A DNA stretch of 64,000 bases from positions 434,001 to 498,000 of the forward strand of contig CANMXP010000001.1 of NCBI GenBank assembly GCA_947501845.1. Direction: 5' to 3'. Position numbers and translations under genes: made by a program. The first letter of the stretch is position 1. Each line of letters opens with the position of its first letter. This document shows positions 9,162 to 18,012 of the stretch, piece by piece. The notes beneath the pieces were generated by a model. It was not told where the DNA came from. It did no database searches and saw nothing but the letters and a program-made list of their open reading frames with translations. Source of the stretch: an uncultured Flavobacteriaceae bacterium (GTDB lineage Bacteria; Bacteroidota; Bacteroidia; Flavobacteriales; Flavobacteriaceae).

Positions 9162-10385
9162 TTACGCTTTCTTATTATATTTTAATTTACCTAATTCTAT
9201 ACCAATGGCTGTTTTAGCTAATATTGTAAACACAAAGGCTCCAAGTGCCCATATACCTAATGTCACGCCTATTTCTATACCTGTTGGCGTGTATTCTGCT
9301 ATTTTTCCATAAGGCCCTGGAATAAAGCCAGGTACTATAAGTCCGAAGCCTTTTTCAATCCAAATGGCAATAAATAATATAAAACAACAGAAAAACAGCA
9401 CTTTAAAGTTATTTCTAAGCTTATGGAAGGTTAGTAAGACCGTTGCTAAAACATTTAAAGGAATGGCTGTCCAAATCCATGGCAATAATGCATCTTTACC
9501 ATCCAGTCCGAAAAAAAGATAATAAGCACTTTCACTGTGGTGTGTTGGGGCATAAAACTCTTTAAACAATTCTGAAATTAACATGATTAAATTTATTTGG
9601 GCGGCCACCGTAACCACCATGGCTATCTTTTTAATGGTCTTATCCTGAATTTTAAACTCGGTAAAGTTTCTAATAATGGCTAAGACCAAAATAATCAATG
9701 CTGGTCCCGCTGCAAACGCAGATGCCAAAAACCGAGGGCCTAGTAAGGCATTGTTCCAAAACGGACGTGCCTGTAATCCTTGATATAAGAATGCCGTTAC
9801 CAGATGTATCGCTACAGCCCAAAACACAGAAAGAATAGCCCCTGGAATGTATACACTAGATTTGGCTTCTTTACCTTGATAATGTCTGAATAAAATATAA
9901 AACGGTATGGTGATATTTAAAAATAAGTACCCATTAAGCACCAATACATCCCATGTTAACATCGAATTCGGAAAATTAAATACACCTATTCCTGGAATCA
10001 TATGCCATAAAACCGATGGACCTCCCATATCTGCAACTACAAAAGCTAAACACATAATAAGGGCAGCCACGGCCAATCCTTCTCCAATTAGCACCGCCTG
10101 TTTAAAATCGATATCCTTTAAAACATAGGTAGGCATCACCAACATAACCGCTGCCGCCGCTACACCTACTAAAAAGGTGAAATTAGAGATATACAGTCCC
10201 CAACTCACTCTGTCGGTCATACCTGTAACACTTAGTCCGTGTTCTAATTGAATAGAATAACAGTACATGCCAACCAACATAACAAAAGTTAAAAGTGCCA
10301 TCCATAAATGATATCTTTTTGAACCATGTGTGATTGTATCTAAACTGTCTTTGACTAAACTTCCAAAAACTTTTAATCGTTTCAT
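9162..10385 (-). CDS. nrfD: NrfD/PsrC-family integral membrane quinol oxidoreductase subunit
   Basis: A 407-residue polytopic protein with about nine or ten transmembrane helices, of the NrfD/PsrC/DmsC type that exchanges electrons between menaquinone and a periplasmic iron-sulfur subunit. Its predicted partner is the four-cluster ferredoxin-like protein encoded just upstream. It is the last gene of the nap transcription unit and precedes nrfHA. With no napC or napGH gene here, this NrfCD-type pair plus the multihaem cytochromes is the likely quinol-to-NapAB route. The symbol is by family; a role with Nrf instead of Nap is possible. Confidence 0.82.
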   Translation of the reverse strand: MKRLKVFGSLVKDSLDTITHGSKRYHLWMALLTFVMLVGMYCYSIQLEHGLSVTGMTDRVSWGLYISNFTFLVGVAAAAVMLVMPTYVLKDIDFKQAVLIGEGLAVAALIMCLAFVVADMGGPSVLWHMIPGIGVFNFPNSMLTWDVLVLNGYLFLNITIPFYILFRHYQGKEAKSSVYIPGAILSVFWAVAIHLVTAFLYQGLQARPFWNNALLGPRFLASAFAAGPALIILVLAIIRNFTEFKIQDKTIKKIAMVVTVAAQINLIMLISELFKEFYAPTHHSESAYYLFFGLDGKDALLPWIWTAIPLNVLATVLLTFHKLRNNFKVLFFCCFILFIAIWIEKGFGLIVPGFIPGPYGKIAEYTPTGIEIGVTLGIWALGAFVFTILAKTAIGIELGKLKYNKKA

Positions 10386-10441
10386 CTGTTTTTATTTATT
10401 TTTTAATTCGGTGAGACCTTTAGCTGCATTTATAAAACAGA

Positions 10442-11569
10442 CTAATCCATGAAATACCAAAACTTAGGCTCTGTTCCTAAATCTTCTTTTAACCTAAATA
10501 CTTTCTTATTTTCTAAAACCCATCTAATGGTACTATTGGGATCTAATAGGTTCCCAAAAATACGCGCTCCTGTAGGGCAAGCTTCAACACAAGCTGGATT
10601 TTTACCTGCTCTGGAACGCTGCACACAAAAGGTACATTTTTCCATAACCCCCTTCTTACGCATACGGTTTCCTAAATAGTGCTGATTATGATTAATCTCT
10701 GCTTCTGGTACTTCTGGTTTACTCCAGTTAAAGCGTCTTCCATCATAAGGACAAGCTGCCATACAATATCTACAGCCTACGCACCAATCGTAATCCACGA
10801 CCACCAAACCATCATCTTCTCGCCATGTGGCTTGTACAGGACACACTTCAACACATGGCGGATTATCACAATGAAAACACTGTGTTCCCATATAAAAGTG
10901 ACCTTCTGCAGGCACCTCATGATAATAGTTATCATCGGCTTCATTGAAATTGAAGCCCTTACCATCCTTCATTTCGTGAATTCTTATGTATTGCATTTGC
11001 GAATCCCTATCTTGATTGTTTTCCTCAACGCAAGCATTTACGCAGTCCATATAACCCTGACACTTAGAGATATTAAAAGCGTACCCAAATAACACATCTT
11101 CTTCTGCATTTTTTGAAGACATACTTAAAGTCTTTCCTGTTCTTAATTGGTATGAGCGCACCAATCGATCTACGGTCGCTTGTTTTTCTTCATCGGTCAT
11201 TAACTTATAGTTTCCTTTAAATTGCTCTTCCCAATCTATTTGTGACTTTTCTCTACTTTCATCACCACTAATCACACTACAAGATGTGCTTACTGCTCCT
11301 GCTCCAATTAACAAACTGGCTGTTAATTTTTTAAACGCTGTACGGCGGTCCATCTTAACATCAAATACTTGCTCGAAGCCATCTTTAGTCCTTTCTTCTC
11401 CTATAGAAGCATTTATGGCTGCAGCTGCAAACTCATCATCAGTCATATGATGGGAATTTGATGAAGTACCACAGCCTCCAGAAGTTTTTCCACAACTACA
11501 AGAACCAGAAGACACTTTCTCCTTTCTGCCAAGATTTAATGAAAACCATTTTTTGTTATTATTACTCAT
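10442..11569 (-). CDS. Four-cluster ferredoxin-like subunit (NrfC/NapG/PsrB type) with internal Tat-like motif
   Basis: A 375-residue protein. Residues 165-335 hold the four cysteine groups of an NrfC/PsrB-type polyferredoxin: C170-C176-C180, C231-C234-C239-C243, C263-C266-C269-C273 and C312-C315-C327-C331. Before them, a twin-arginine-like segment DRRTAFKKL (74-82) leads into a hydrophobic stretch ending in STSC. An odd N-terminal extension (1-70) carries a Cys/Gly-rich patch SCSCGKTSGGCG. It lies 56 bp before the NrfD-like gene and after a tetrahaem lipoprotein, so it probably relays electrons between menaquinol (through NrfD) and the haem proteins. Confidence 0.82.
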   Translation of the reverse strand: MSNNNKKWFSLNLGRKEKVSSGSCSCGKTSGGCGTSSNSHHMTDDEFAAAAINASIGEERTKDGFEQVFDVKMDRRTAFKKLTASLLIGAGAVSTSCSVISGDESREKSQIDWEEQFKGNYKLMTDEEKQATVDRLVRSYQLRTGKTLSMSSKNAEEDVLFGYAFNISKCQGYMDCVNACVEENNQDRDSQMQYIRIHEMKDGKGFNFNEADDNYYHEVPAEGHFYMGTQCFHCDNPPCVEVCPVQATWREDDGLVVVDYDWCVGCRYCMAACPYDGRRFNWSKPEVPEAEINHNQHYLGNRMRKKGVMEKCTFCVQRSRAGKNPACVEACPTGARIFGNLLDPNSTIRWVLENKKVFRLKEDLGTEPKFWYFMD

Positions 11570-11604
11570 ACCTATAATATTATTAATGCCATAAATGGTG
11601 TTAA

Positions 11605-12234
11605 CTATTCTCTTTCTTTTACTTTTTGGGTGTTAAAACGCGCTGGCCACCTGGACTCAAAATGAGGTTTGTGCGGATTATGGCAATTCACACAAGTCAT
11701 AGATGCTCTGGGTGGCGCCCAGCCTCCAATACGTTTACCATGTGCACCGCCTTTCCAATCTTCAAATTGTTTGTTATGGCACTGGCTACACATGTTGTAA
11801 CTATTATTAAAATCGATAGATTTCCCTGTTAAACTGGTTAAATGGTCCATGTTAGTACCATCATGACACGTAATACAATTCATAGTATTGGCATTAGCGT
11901 GATCTAATTTAATATCCCAATGCGCTTTTTTAAGATTTTTACTCTGCATCTGTGACAAAGGCTTTGTATGGCATTCTGTACAGGCGTACGATTTTATTTG
12001 GCTTTTTCGTTCGGGAATTAAAAAAGTATGCCCCCCTTCTGTAATTTCTATTGTTTTTATATCACCTATATAGGCTTCAGAGGATATGGAAGTTCCATGA
12101 TAGTTTTTACTTTCTGCCTCAATTTTGTCGGTAATGCTATGGTATTCATTCTCATGATGCTTACAAGAAAAAAATACAAGTAAGAAAAAAGAAAAACAAA
12201 CTATTTTACTCATAATATCTATATTATTCTTCAT
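11605..12234 (-). CDS. Tetrahaem c-type cytochrome lipoprotein
   Basis: A lipoprotein (lipid Cys about residue 24, in LVFFSC) with four CXXCH motifs at 85-89, 120-124, 149-153 and 181-185, the last followed by NPHKPH. It overlaps the napB 3' end by 11 bp if the first ATG is used; an alternative start at 12213 (MSKIVC) removes the overlap and gives a standard signal. The family was not recognised with certainty; it is only loosely like NrfB or small tetrahaem cytochromes. Placed between napB and the FeS/NrfD pair, it is a likely electron carrier from the quinol module to NapB. Confidence 0.78.
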   Translation of the reverse strand: MKNNIDIMSKIVCFSFFLLVFFSCKHHENEYHSITDKIEAESKNYHGTSISSEAYIGDIKTIEITEGGHTFLIPERKSQIKSYACTECHTKPLSQMQSKNLKKAHWDIKLDHANANTMNCITCHDGTNMDHLTSLTGKSIDFNNSYNMCSQCHNKQFEDWKGGAHGKRIGGWAPPRASMTCVNCHNPHKPHFESRWPARFNTQKVKERE

Positions 12235-12916
12235 TGCCAGCTCTTTTAAATGTTCCTACTGCTGTCATCTCTTTATTGTTAGGTACATGACATTGTCTGC
12301 AGTTAACTCGCTCTGGGTGAGATACTCTAATTTCTTTAGGTGCACTAGGACCCGCATGGCAGGACAAGCAGTTTTCCCGCAATTGAATTTGATGAGGAAT
12401 CATTGGTGGACTTCCCAATAAGGCATTATTAACGCCTGCTTTTGGAGCTACCACACTAGCATAGTTTCCTGTTTTAAACAACGTTTGTGTATTTTGTTCT
12501 ACATGGCATTGCTTACAGTTTACCAATTCTGGATGTGGTGTTACTGGTGCATAGGCCTGAAATTTACCCGTAAATCCACCATTTTCATGACATTTCAAAC
12601 AACTTTGCCCTCCCATATTTTGATGTTCATCTACGGGATGTGGAATACTGGGAGGTGCGCCGTGATAGGCTCTGTTCTTATAGTAAGTAGTTAATGATCT
12701 TTGATGGTTTTCATCTATTGGCATACCTTCATAATCTAAGGCATGTTCTGAACGCTTAAAAACGCCCGACTCCGAAGGGATTGCATGAACATTGCTACTA
12801 GCTTCAATTGGGATATAGGCTTCTTCCAACCCTAATTGGTAACTGTAATTCCAAATAGCTATAAATGCTATGAATAGGATTACAAATAACGATATGATAC
12901 CTAGTCTTTTTCTCAT
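12224..12916 (-). CDS. napB: NapB-like cytochrome c with duplicated di-haem unit (tetrahaem)
   Basis: A 230-residue N-terminally anchored cytochrome directly after napA. NapB normally binds two haems. This protein has four CXXCH motifs (106-110, 134-138, 183-187, 206-210) arranged as two copies of one pattern: GAPPSIPHP...CLKCH...PHPELVNCKQCHV (86-139) and GSPPMIPHQ...CLSCH...SHPERVNCRQCHV (168-212). The G-x-PP-x-IPH opening and the CxQCHV ending are NapB hallmarks, so the gene looks like an internal duplication. It should donate electrons to NapA. The hydrophobic N-terminus (5-22) may be an uncleaved anchor. Confidence 0.85.
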   Translation of the reverse strand: MRKRLGIISLFVILFIAFIAIWNYSYQLGLEEAYIPIEASSNVHAIPSESGVFKRSEHALDYEGMPIDENHQRSLTTYYKNRAYHGAPPSIPHPVDEHQNMGGQSCLKCHENGGFTGKFQAYAPVTPHPELVNCKQCHVEQNTQTLFKTGNYASVVAPKAGVNNALLGSPPMIPHQIQLRENCLSCHAGPSAPKEIRVSHPERVNCRQCHVPNNKEMTAVGTFKRAGNEE

Positions 12917-12918
12917 TG

Positions 12919-15246
12919 CTATGCTTTTTCGACTTTAACAGCACATTTTTTATAATCTGGTTCTTTAGAAATAGGACAAAAGGCATCTAATGTAACGTCA
13001 TTAATTAGCATATTTTCATCAAAGAAAGGCACAAACACTTGCCCTCTGGTAGGCAATCCTCTTTCGTTTATTGAAGCTGGTAATATACACGAACCTCTCC
13101 TTGAGCTTACTTTTATTTTTTCTCCATTTCTAATACCTAAATTTTTAGCATCATCTGGATGAAATTCCACATAGGCAGCTGGCATCGCTTTGTGTAATAC
13201 TGGAATTCTACGCGTCATAGATCCTGTGTGCCAATGTTCTATAACACGCCCCGTATTTAGCCAAAATGGATATTCTGCATCTGGAATTTCTGGTGCTGGC
13301 TCATAAGGACGCTGCCAAATAATTGCTTTCCCATCTGGTTTTCCGTAAAAGTGGAAGTCTTTATCATTACTACAAGCTGGATCGTATTTTGCATTAAATC
13401 GCCATTGTGTGGATTTTCCATCTACATAAGGCCAAATAGCTCCAGATTCTTTTTTAAGAACCTCTAAAGGTGCCATGCCATGTTTTGCACCTTCATGGAA
13501 CTGTGTGTATTCTTTATAAATTTCTTCGACGTGGTTTTCTTCACTATATGGGAATAAATCACCATACCCCATACGTTTTGCTACTTCAATGGTCATCCAA
13601 GCATCAGGTGTCGTCTCGCCTGGTCCTTCTACCATTTTATTCCAGTGTTGCGTTCTACGTTCTGAGTTTCCGTATAGCCCACTTTTCTCTATATGCCAAG
13701 AGGCTGGCAGAATAACATCAGCGACATCAGATGTTGGTGTTGGAAACACATCAGAAACCACGACAAAGCAAGATTCTTTTTCCATCCCTGGACGATAGCG
13801 ACTCGTTTTTGGTAATGATACCAATGGATTAGTGACTTGTGTCCAAATAAATTTAATATCACCTCTATCTACAGCTCTAAACATTTCCGTAGCATGATAT
13901 GTGGGCTTCGATGGAATTCTTTCATAAGGCACTTTCCATATTTTAGCAGCTAGACGTCGGTGTTTTTCATTCATAACAACCCCTTTTGGTAGTTTATGAG
14001 TAAATGTACCGACCTCTCTTGCTGTACCGCAGGCGGAAGGCTGACCTGTTAATGAAAATGGGCCATTTCCTGGTTGTGAAATTTTACCTGTTAATAAATG
14101 GATGTTATATACCAAATTGTTCATCCAGGTACCTCTGGTGTGCTGGTTCATTCCCATACACCAATAGGAAACTACTTTTTTGTTAGGGTCTCCATAAATA
14201 GCAGCTAAATACTTAATGTCTTTCACTGATACTTTAGAGTATTTTGCGACCTTCTCAGGCGTATAATTTTCTAAGAATTTTTTATAAGATTCAAAATCAA
14301 TTTTGGTTGGCTTGTCTTTAAATTTATATTTATCCTCTAAGCCATAGCCCATATTTGTTAATCCTTTACTAAAATTCACATGATTTTCCACAAAGGATTT
14401 ATTTACCCAACCATTTTTAATAATCTCATAACATATAGCGTTAGCAACAGCTAAATCTGTTTGGGGTTCAAATAAAATTGATTTATTGGATGCTGTACTT
14501 GAACGTGTTGTTCTGGTGGCAAAATCTATAATTTTAGCACCTCTCCTATTCTTTTGCTCTAACATTCTTGAGAACAATACGGGATGCATTTCTGCCATAT
14601 TATTTCCCCATGTAATGAAGTAATCTGCATGATCAATATCTTCATAACAACCCATAGGCTCGTCGGCGCCAAAAGTGGTTAAAAAACCTGCCACTGCACT
14701 AGCCATACATAAGCGCGCATTACAATCTAAATTATTGGTTCCAATAGCACCTTTCATGAATTTAGACGCGACGTAACCTTCAGGGATTGTAGACTGGCCA
14801 GAGGTATACATCGCTACAGAATCTTTACCATGTTTTTCAATGGTTTCTTTCATTTTATTGGCAACAATATCCAAAGCTTCGTTAATAGGCGTTTGGACAT
14901 ACCTTCCGTTCTTCTTAACTAAAGCATGTGTTAGCCTGTCTTTGGCTTGTGTACACATGATTTGATGATATCCTTTTACACAAAGCAATCCTTTGTTTAC
15001 AGAGCAATTAGGGTCTCCTTTTACGGCTACTGCTTTACCTTGGTCAACTCCCACTAGGATACCACATCCTACACCGCAAAAACGACATGGTCCTTTTTTC
15101 CAATCCAGATTACCTCCTTTTGGTAGATTGGCATCTTGTTCTGAAGCAAATATAATTCCTGGAAACATTGATGCTGCCGCCGTCATAGCTGCCGCCGCTG
15201 CCATCTTTTTTAAAAAATTTCTTCTGCTAGTTAAAGAATGTTGCAT
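12919..15246 (-). CDS. napA: Periplasmic nitrate reductase catalytic subunit NapA
   Basis: A 775-residue molybdopterin oxidoreductase with a Tat signal (SRRNFLKK, residues 7-14), a [4Fe-4S] site C54-C57-C61-C89, and the molybdenum ligand region NARLC with C180. It contains bis-MGD and reduces periplasmic nitrate to nitrite. The Tat signal, napD upstream and napB downstream separate it from the cytoplasmic NasC-type enzyme at 47.3-50.8 kb. A moderately sized Mo-domain insert and C-terminal aspartate-decarboxylase-like fold complete the usual length. It is cotranscribed in the order napD-napA-napB. Confidence 0.96.
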   Translation of the reverse strand: MQHSLTSRRNFLKKMAAAAAMTAAASMFPGIIFASEQDANLPKGGNLDWKKGPCRFCGVGCGILVGVDQGKAVAVKGDPNCSVNKGLLCVKGYHQIMCTQAKDRLTHALVKKNGRYVQTPINEALDIVANKMKETIEKHGKDSVAMYTSGQSTIPEGYVASKFMKGAIGTNNLDCNARLCMASAVAGFLTTFGADEPMGCYEDIDHADYFITWGNNMAEMHPVLFSRMLEQKNRRGAKIIDFATRTTRSSTASNKSILFEPQTDLAVANAICYEIIKNGWVNKSFVENHVNFSKGLTNMGYGLEDKYKFKDKPTKIDFESYKKFLENYTPEKVAKYSKVSVKDIKYLAAIYGDPNKKVVSYWCMGMNQHTRGTWMNNLVYNIHLLTGKISQPGNGPFSLTGQPSACGTAREVGTFTHKLPKGVVMNEKHRRLAAKIWKVPYERIPSKPTYHATEMFRAVDRGDIKFIWTQVTNPLVSLPKTSRYRPGMEKESCFVVVSDVFPTPTSDVADVILPASWHIEKSGLYGNSERRTQHWNKMVEGPGETTPDAWMTIEVAKRMGYGDLFPYSEENHVEEIYKEYTQFHEGAKHGMAPLEVLKKESGAIWPYVDGKSTQWRFNAKYDPACSNDKDFHFYGKPDGKAIIWQRPYEPAPEIPDAEYPFWLNTGRVIEHWHTGSMTRRIPVLHKAMPAAYVEFHPDDAKNLGIRNGEKIKVSSRRGSCILPASINERGLPTRGQVFVPFFDENMLINDVTLDAFCPISKEPDYKKCAVKVEKA

Positions 15247-15247
15247 A

Positions 15248-15487
15248 TTATTTGTTTTTTGGTGTATTAAAGCCAGAAACCATTGCCAATAGTTTTAAAC
15301 TCGCAATAGATTCGATGGATGCTTTTACTTTTTCGTCGTCAGTTTTATTTTCTGTATCGGTTACCACTATAAGTAGTTCCTCATTTTCAGCAGGAATAAC
15401 ATCACAATGGTCAATCTTGGACAAAGCTTTTATAAGTGTTTCTTTTTGACCTTCTTCGGGGTGCGCTAAGTAACTTTTTATAGGCAT
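15248..15487 (-). CDS. napD: NapD-type chaperone for NapA signal peptide
   Basis: A 79-residue cytosolic protein starting MPIKSYLAHP, with a small alpha/beta ferredoxin-like pattern and a C-terminal LAMVSGFNTP segment. Size, order (one base pair before napA) and pattern fit NapD, which binds the NapA twin-arginine signal and controls export and cofactor insertion. It is the first gene of the nap operon, whose promoter region lies between it and moeA. Sequence similarity in this family is low, so the call rests partly on position. Confidence 0.78.
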   Translation of the reverse strand: MPIKSYLAHPEEGQKETLIKALSKIDHCDVIPAENEELLIVVTDTENKTDDEKVKASIESIASLKLLAMVSGFNTPKNK

Positions 15488-15509
15488 AAAAAATACGTTT
15501 GTTTTATAA

Positions 15510-15527
15510 TAGGATAAAAATATCCTA
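15510..15527 (-). promoter_or_regulatory. Inverted repeat at the predicted napD promoter
   Basis: A perfect 7-bp-arm repeat TAGGATA-AAAA-TATCCTA. It covers the -7-like box TATTTTTA (15515-15522, minus strand) placed about 40 bp from the FNR-like box. Its size and N4 spacer resemble the TAAGTA palindromes, but the bases differ. It could be an operator blocking or modulating nap expression. Confidence 0.5.
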
Positions 15528-15545
15528 ATTAAAAAAGATAAAAAC

Positions 15546-15557
15546 TGACAAATATCA
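15546..15557 (-). promoter_or_regulatory. FNR-like box of the nap operon
   Basis: TGAC-AAAT-ATCA inside CTGACAAATATCATAT. Its centre is about 40-41 bp from the transcription start implied by the -7-like box TATTTTTA at 15515-15522, the usual class II activator position. It is paired with the moeA-facing box 78 bp away. Confidence 0.65.
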
Positions 15558-15600
15558 TATGAATAAGACCATGAGTTAATTTAAAATAAGTCTAAATAAG

Positions 15601-15614
15601 CTGCCTTTTGGCAG
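15601..15614. repeat. Short perfect inverted repeat between the two FNR-like boxes
   Basis: CTGCC-TTTT-GGCAG. It is midway between two divergent promoters with no gene end nearby, so it is not an ordinary terminator. It may be an operator or simply a chance hairpin. Confidence 0.35.
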
Positions 15615-15623
15615 TTAAAAAAC

Positions 15624-15667
15624 TGATAAAAATCATATTCAATTAAAAACAAGAATCGCTATATTTG
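15624..15667 (+). promoter_or_regulatory. FNR-like box and -7 element of the moeA operon
   Basis: The box TGAT-AAAA-ATCA is at 15624-15635 and a perfect Bacteroidota -7 element TATATTTG is at 15660-15667. A start about 4 nt past the -7 box (near 15671) puts the box centre at about -41.5, the class II activator position of FNR proteins. It implies that cofactor synthesis is switched on together with the divergently transcribed nap operon. Confidence 0.72.
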
Positions 15668-15690
15668 CACAGACATAACGATTTTATTAC

Positions 15691-16872
15691 ATGATATCTA
15701 TAAGTGACGCTATAAATGCTGTTAAAAACAATATTAATCCTCTTTTCAAGGAAACGGTAAAACCTTTAGAAAGATGTGGTAGTTATTATCTATCTAAGGA
15801 TGTTGCCTCCCCTATAAACATGCCCCCTTTTAGGCAATCGGCTATGGATGGTTATGCTTTGTCCTTACATAATGATGTATCGTACACATTAATAGATGAG
15901 GTAAAAGCAGGTGACGATCACCAGCCCATTTTAAAACCAGGCGAGGCGATTAGAATATTTACAGGGGCACCCGTTCCTGATACAGCTAATGCGGTGATGA
16001 TGCAAGAAAAAGTGGTGGTTAATGGCTCTAAGATAACTATTGAGGGGCATATTTCTGAAGGTCATAATATTCGTCCAATGGGGGAACAGGTTAAAACAGG
16101 TGAATTGGCCTTAAAAAAAGGAACAAAATTAACGCCTGCCGCCATAGGTTACTTAACGTCGTTAGGTATCACTGAAGCTCATATTTACAAAAAACCTTCG
16201 ATAGCTTTAATTACTACGGGCAACGAACTTGTTGAAGCTGGCGAACCGTTACCGCATGGAAAGATATATGAGAGCAACTCTAAGATGCTTTTAAATGCTT
16301 TGTACAATCTTAAGTTTTATGATGTGACCATTCACAAAATAGAAGATGATTATACACAAACCAAAAACAAACTTGAAACGGTTATTAAAAACAACGATCT
16401 AGTTATTGCAACTGGTGGTATTTCGGTTGGTGATTACGATTTTGTTGGTAAAGCCCTTAAAGAATTGCAAGTAAAAGAAGTATTCTATAAAGTAAAGCAA
16501 AAACCAGGAAAGCCTTTATTCTTTGGAAAAAAAGAAGATACTGCCATATTTGCTTTACCAGGTAACCCTGCTGCGGCCCTATCTTGCTTTTATGCTTATG
16601 TGTATATCGCATTACAAAAAATGATGGATCATGATACTGTTGAGTTACCACGAATTAAAGCGAAGTCTATTTCTAAGTTTGAGAAAAGAGGTGATAGACC
16701 TCAGTTTTTAAAAGCGATATATAATAAAGGTGAGGTTGAAATATTAGAAGGACAAAATTCATCCATGTTACAAACATTTGCACTATCGAATGCTTTGGTT
16801 TTTGTTCCTGGAGATGTTTCTAAAATAGAGAAGGACAATTTAATTGAAGTTATTTTACTACCTAATACTTAA
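15691..16872 (+). CDS. moeA: Molybdopterin molybdenumtransferase MoeA
   Basis: A 393-residue protein that inserts molybdate into adenylylated molybdopterin. Visible landmarks are PPFRQSAMDGYA near the N-terminus, GKIYESNSKML, TGGISVGDYDFVGKAL and LPGNPAAALSCF, all typical of MoeA/gephyrin E-domain proteins, plus the C-terminal domain IV. It is the first gene of the plus-strand cofactor operon, transcribed away from napD under an FNR-like box. The start is 20-25 nt after the predicted transcription start. Confidence 0.95.
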   Translation: MISISDAINAVKNNINPLFKETVKPLERCGSYYLSKDVASPINMPPFRQSAMDGYALSLHNDVSYTLIDEVKAGDDHQPILKPGEAIRIFTGAPVPDTANAVMMQEKVVVNGSKITIEGHISEGHNIRPMGEQVKTGELALKKGTKLTPAAIGYLTSLGITEAHIYKKPSIALITTGNELVEAGEPLPHGKIYESNSKMLLNALYNLKFYDVTIHKIEDDYTQTKNKLETVIKNNDLVIATGGISVGDYDFVGKALKELQVKEVFYKVKQKPGKPLFFGKKEDTAIFALPGNPAAALSCFYAYVYIALQKMMDHDTVELPRIKAKSISKFEKRGDRPQFLKAIYNKGEVEILEGQNSSMLQTFALSNALVFVPGDVSKIEKDNLIEVILLPNT

Positions 16873-16878
16873 AAGCAT

Positions 16879-18012
16879 ATGATTATTGATATTGTAGGAG
16901 CAGGAATAGGTGGATTGACAACAGCCATAGCCCTTGAAAAAAAAGGATTTAAAACGAGAATTTTCGAGCAAGCTGAAAGTATAAAACCAGTTGGAGCAGG
17001 TATTATTTTAGCCAACAATGCCATGCAGGTTTATAAAAATTTAGGACTAAATGATATTATTAAAAGTAATGGACAGTCAATTTCATCACTAAATATTACA
17101 ACATCAAACCTAAAACCTTTATCTAAAGTTGATTTAAACTATTTTGAACAAAAATATAAAGTAAAAAATATAGCAATTCATAGAGGGATTTTACAAAAAA
17201 TATTAGTCGACCAGTTAAAATCTTCTGAAATCATTTTAAACCACAAGTTAAAAAGCGTCATTAAAAATGAAAATGAATTTGTACTGCGTTTTGAAAATGG
17301 AAAAACCTATAAGTCGTCAGTTGTAATTGGGGCAGATGGCATAAATTCTGTTGTTAGGCAGCAATTATTTCCTAAAAATAGCATTCGGCATGCGTACCAA
17401 ACTTGCTGGAGAGGTATTGCAAATTATAATTTACCACAAAACTTAAAAAATGAGCTAAATGAAGCATGGGGGAAAAAGGAACGTTTTGGTTTTGTACAAA
17501 TTTCCGAAGACAAAGTATATTGGTATGCCCTAAAACCTTACAAGGAAAACAAAAATGAATGGGCCTTTAATAATATAAAAGAAGGGTTGTATGAATTCCA
17601 CCCTATTATCAAAGATATAATTTGTTCTACACCAATGCAGCATATCAATGAAGCTGAAATTTCAGATTTGAAGCCGACAAAAATATGGCATGATAAAAAT
17701 GTTTGCTTAATTGGTGATGCTGCACATGCTGCAACGCCAAATATGGGCCAAGGAGCTTGTCAGGCCATTGAAGATGCTTTTGTACTTTCTGAATGCTTGG
17801 CCAAACATGAAGTAAATAAAGCATTTAAACAATTTCAAAAAATAAGATTGCCAAAAGCGCATTATATAGTTAATTCCAGTTGGACTATAGGCAAAATTGC
17901 TCACTATTCTAATCCCATCTTAGTTAAATTAAGAAACACAATATTACAATTAACCCCATCTTCTTTGAATAAAAAGCAAAATAAGAGAACCTTTCAATTA
18001 AGAAGTATATGA
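16879..18012 (+). CDS. FAD-dependent monooxygenase (UbiH/PHBH family)
   Basis: A 377-residue flavoprotein with the N-terminal dinucleotide fold GAGIGGLTTA, an internal GADGINSVVR (DG motif), and GDAAHAATPNMGQGACQAIEDA, the classic FAD-binding GD motif of aromatic hydroxylases. It starts 6 bp after moeA and overlaps the ModE-like gene by 4 bp, so it belongs to the operon. No molybdopterin role is known for this family. The substrate cannot be read from sequence. It may be a passenger or act on a quinone or pterin-like molecule. Confidence 0.88.
   Translation: MIIDIVGAGIGGLTTAIALEKKGFKTRIFEQAESIKPVGAGIILANNAMQVYKNLGLNDIIKSNGQSISSLNITTSNLKPLSKVDLNYFEQKYKVKNIAIHRGILQKILVDQLKSSEIILNHKLKSVIKNENEFVLRFENGKTYKSSVVIGADGINSVVRQQLFPKNSIRHAYQTCWRGIANYNLPQNLKNELNEAWGKKERFGFVQISEDKVYWYALKPYKENKNEWAFNNIKEGLYEFHPIIKDIICSTPMQHINEAEISDLKPTKIWHDKNVCLIGDAAHAATPNMGQGACQAIEDAFVLSECLAKHEVNKAFKQFQKIRLPKAHYIVNSSWTIGKIAHYSNPILVKLRNTILQLTPSSLNKKQNKRTFQLRSI

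Noticed and set aside
12804-12986. 60-residue minus-strand frame crossing the napA-napB junction
   Set aside because: It lies inside the ends of two well-supported genes in another frame; no family resemblance.
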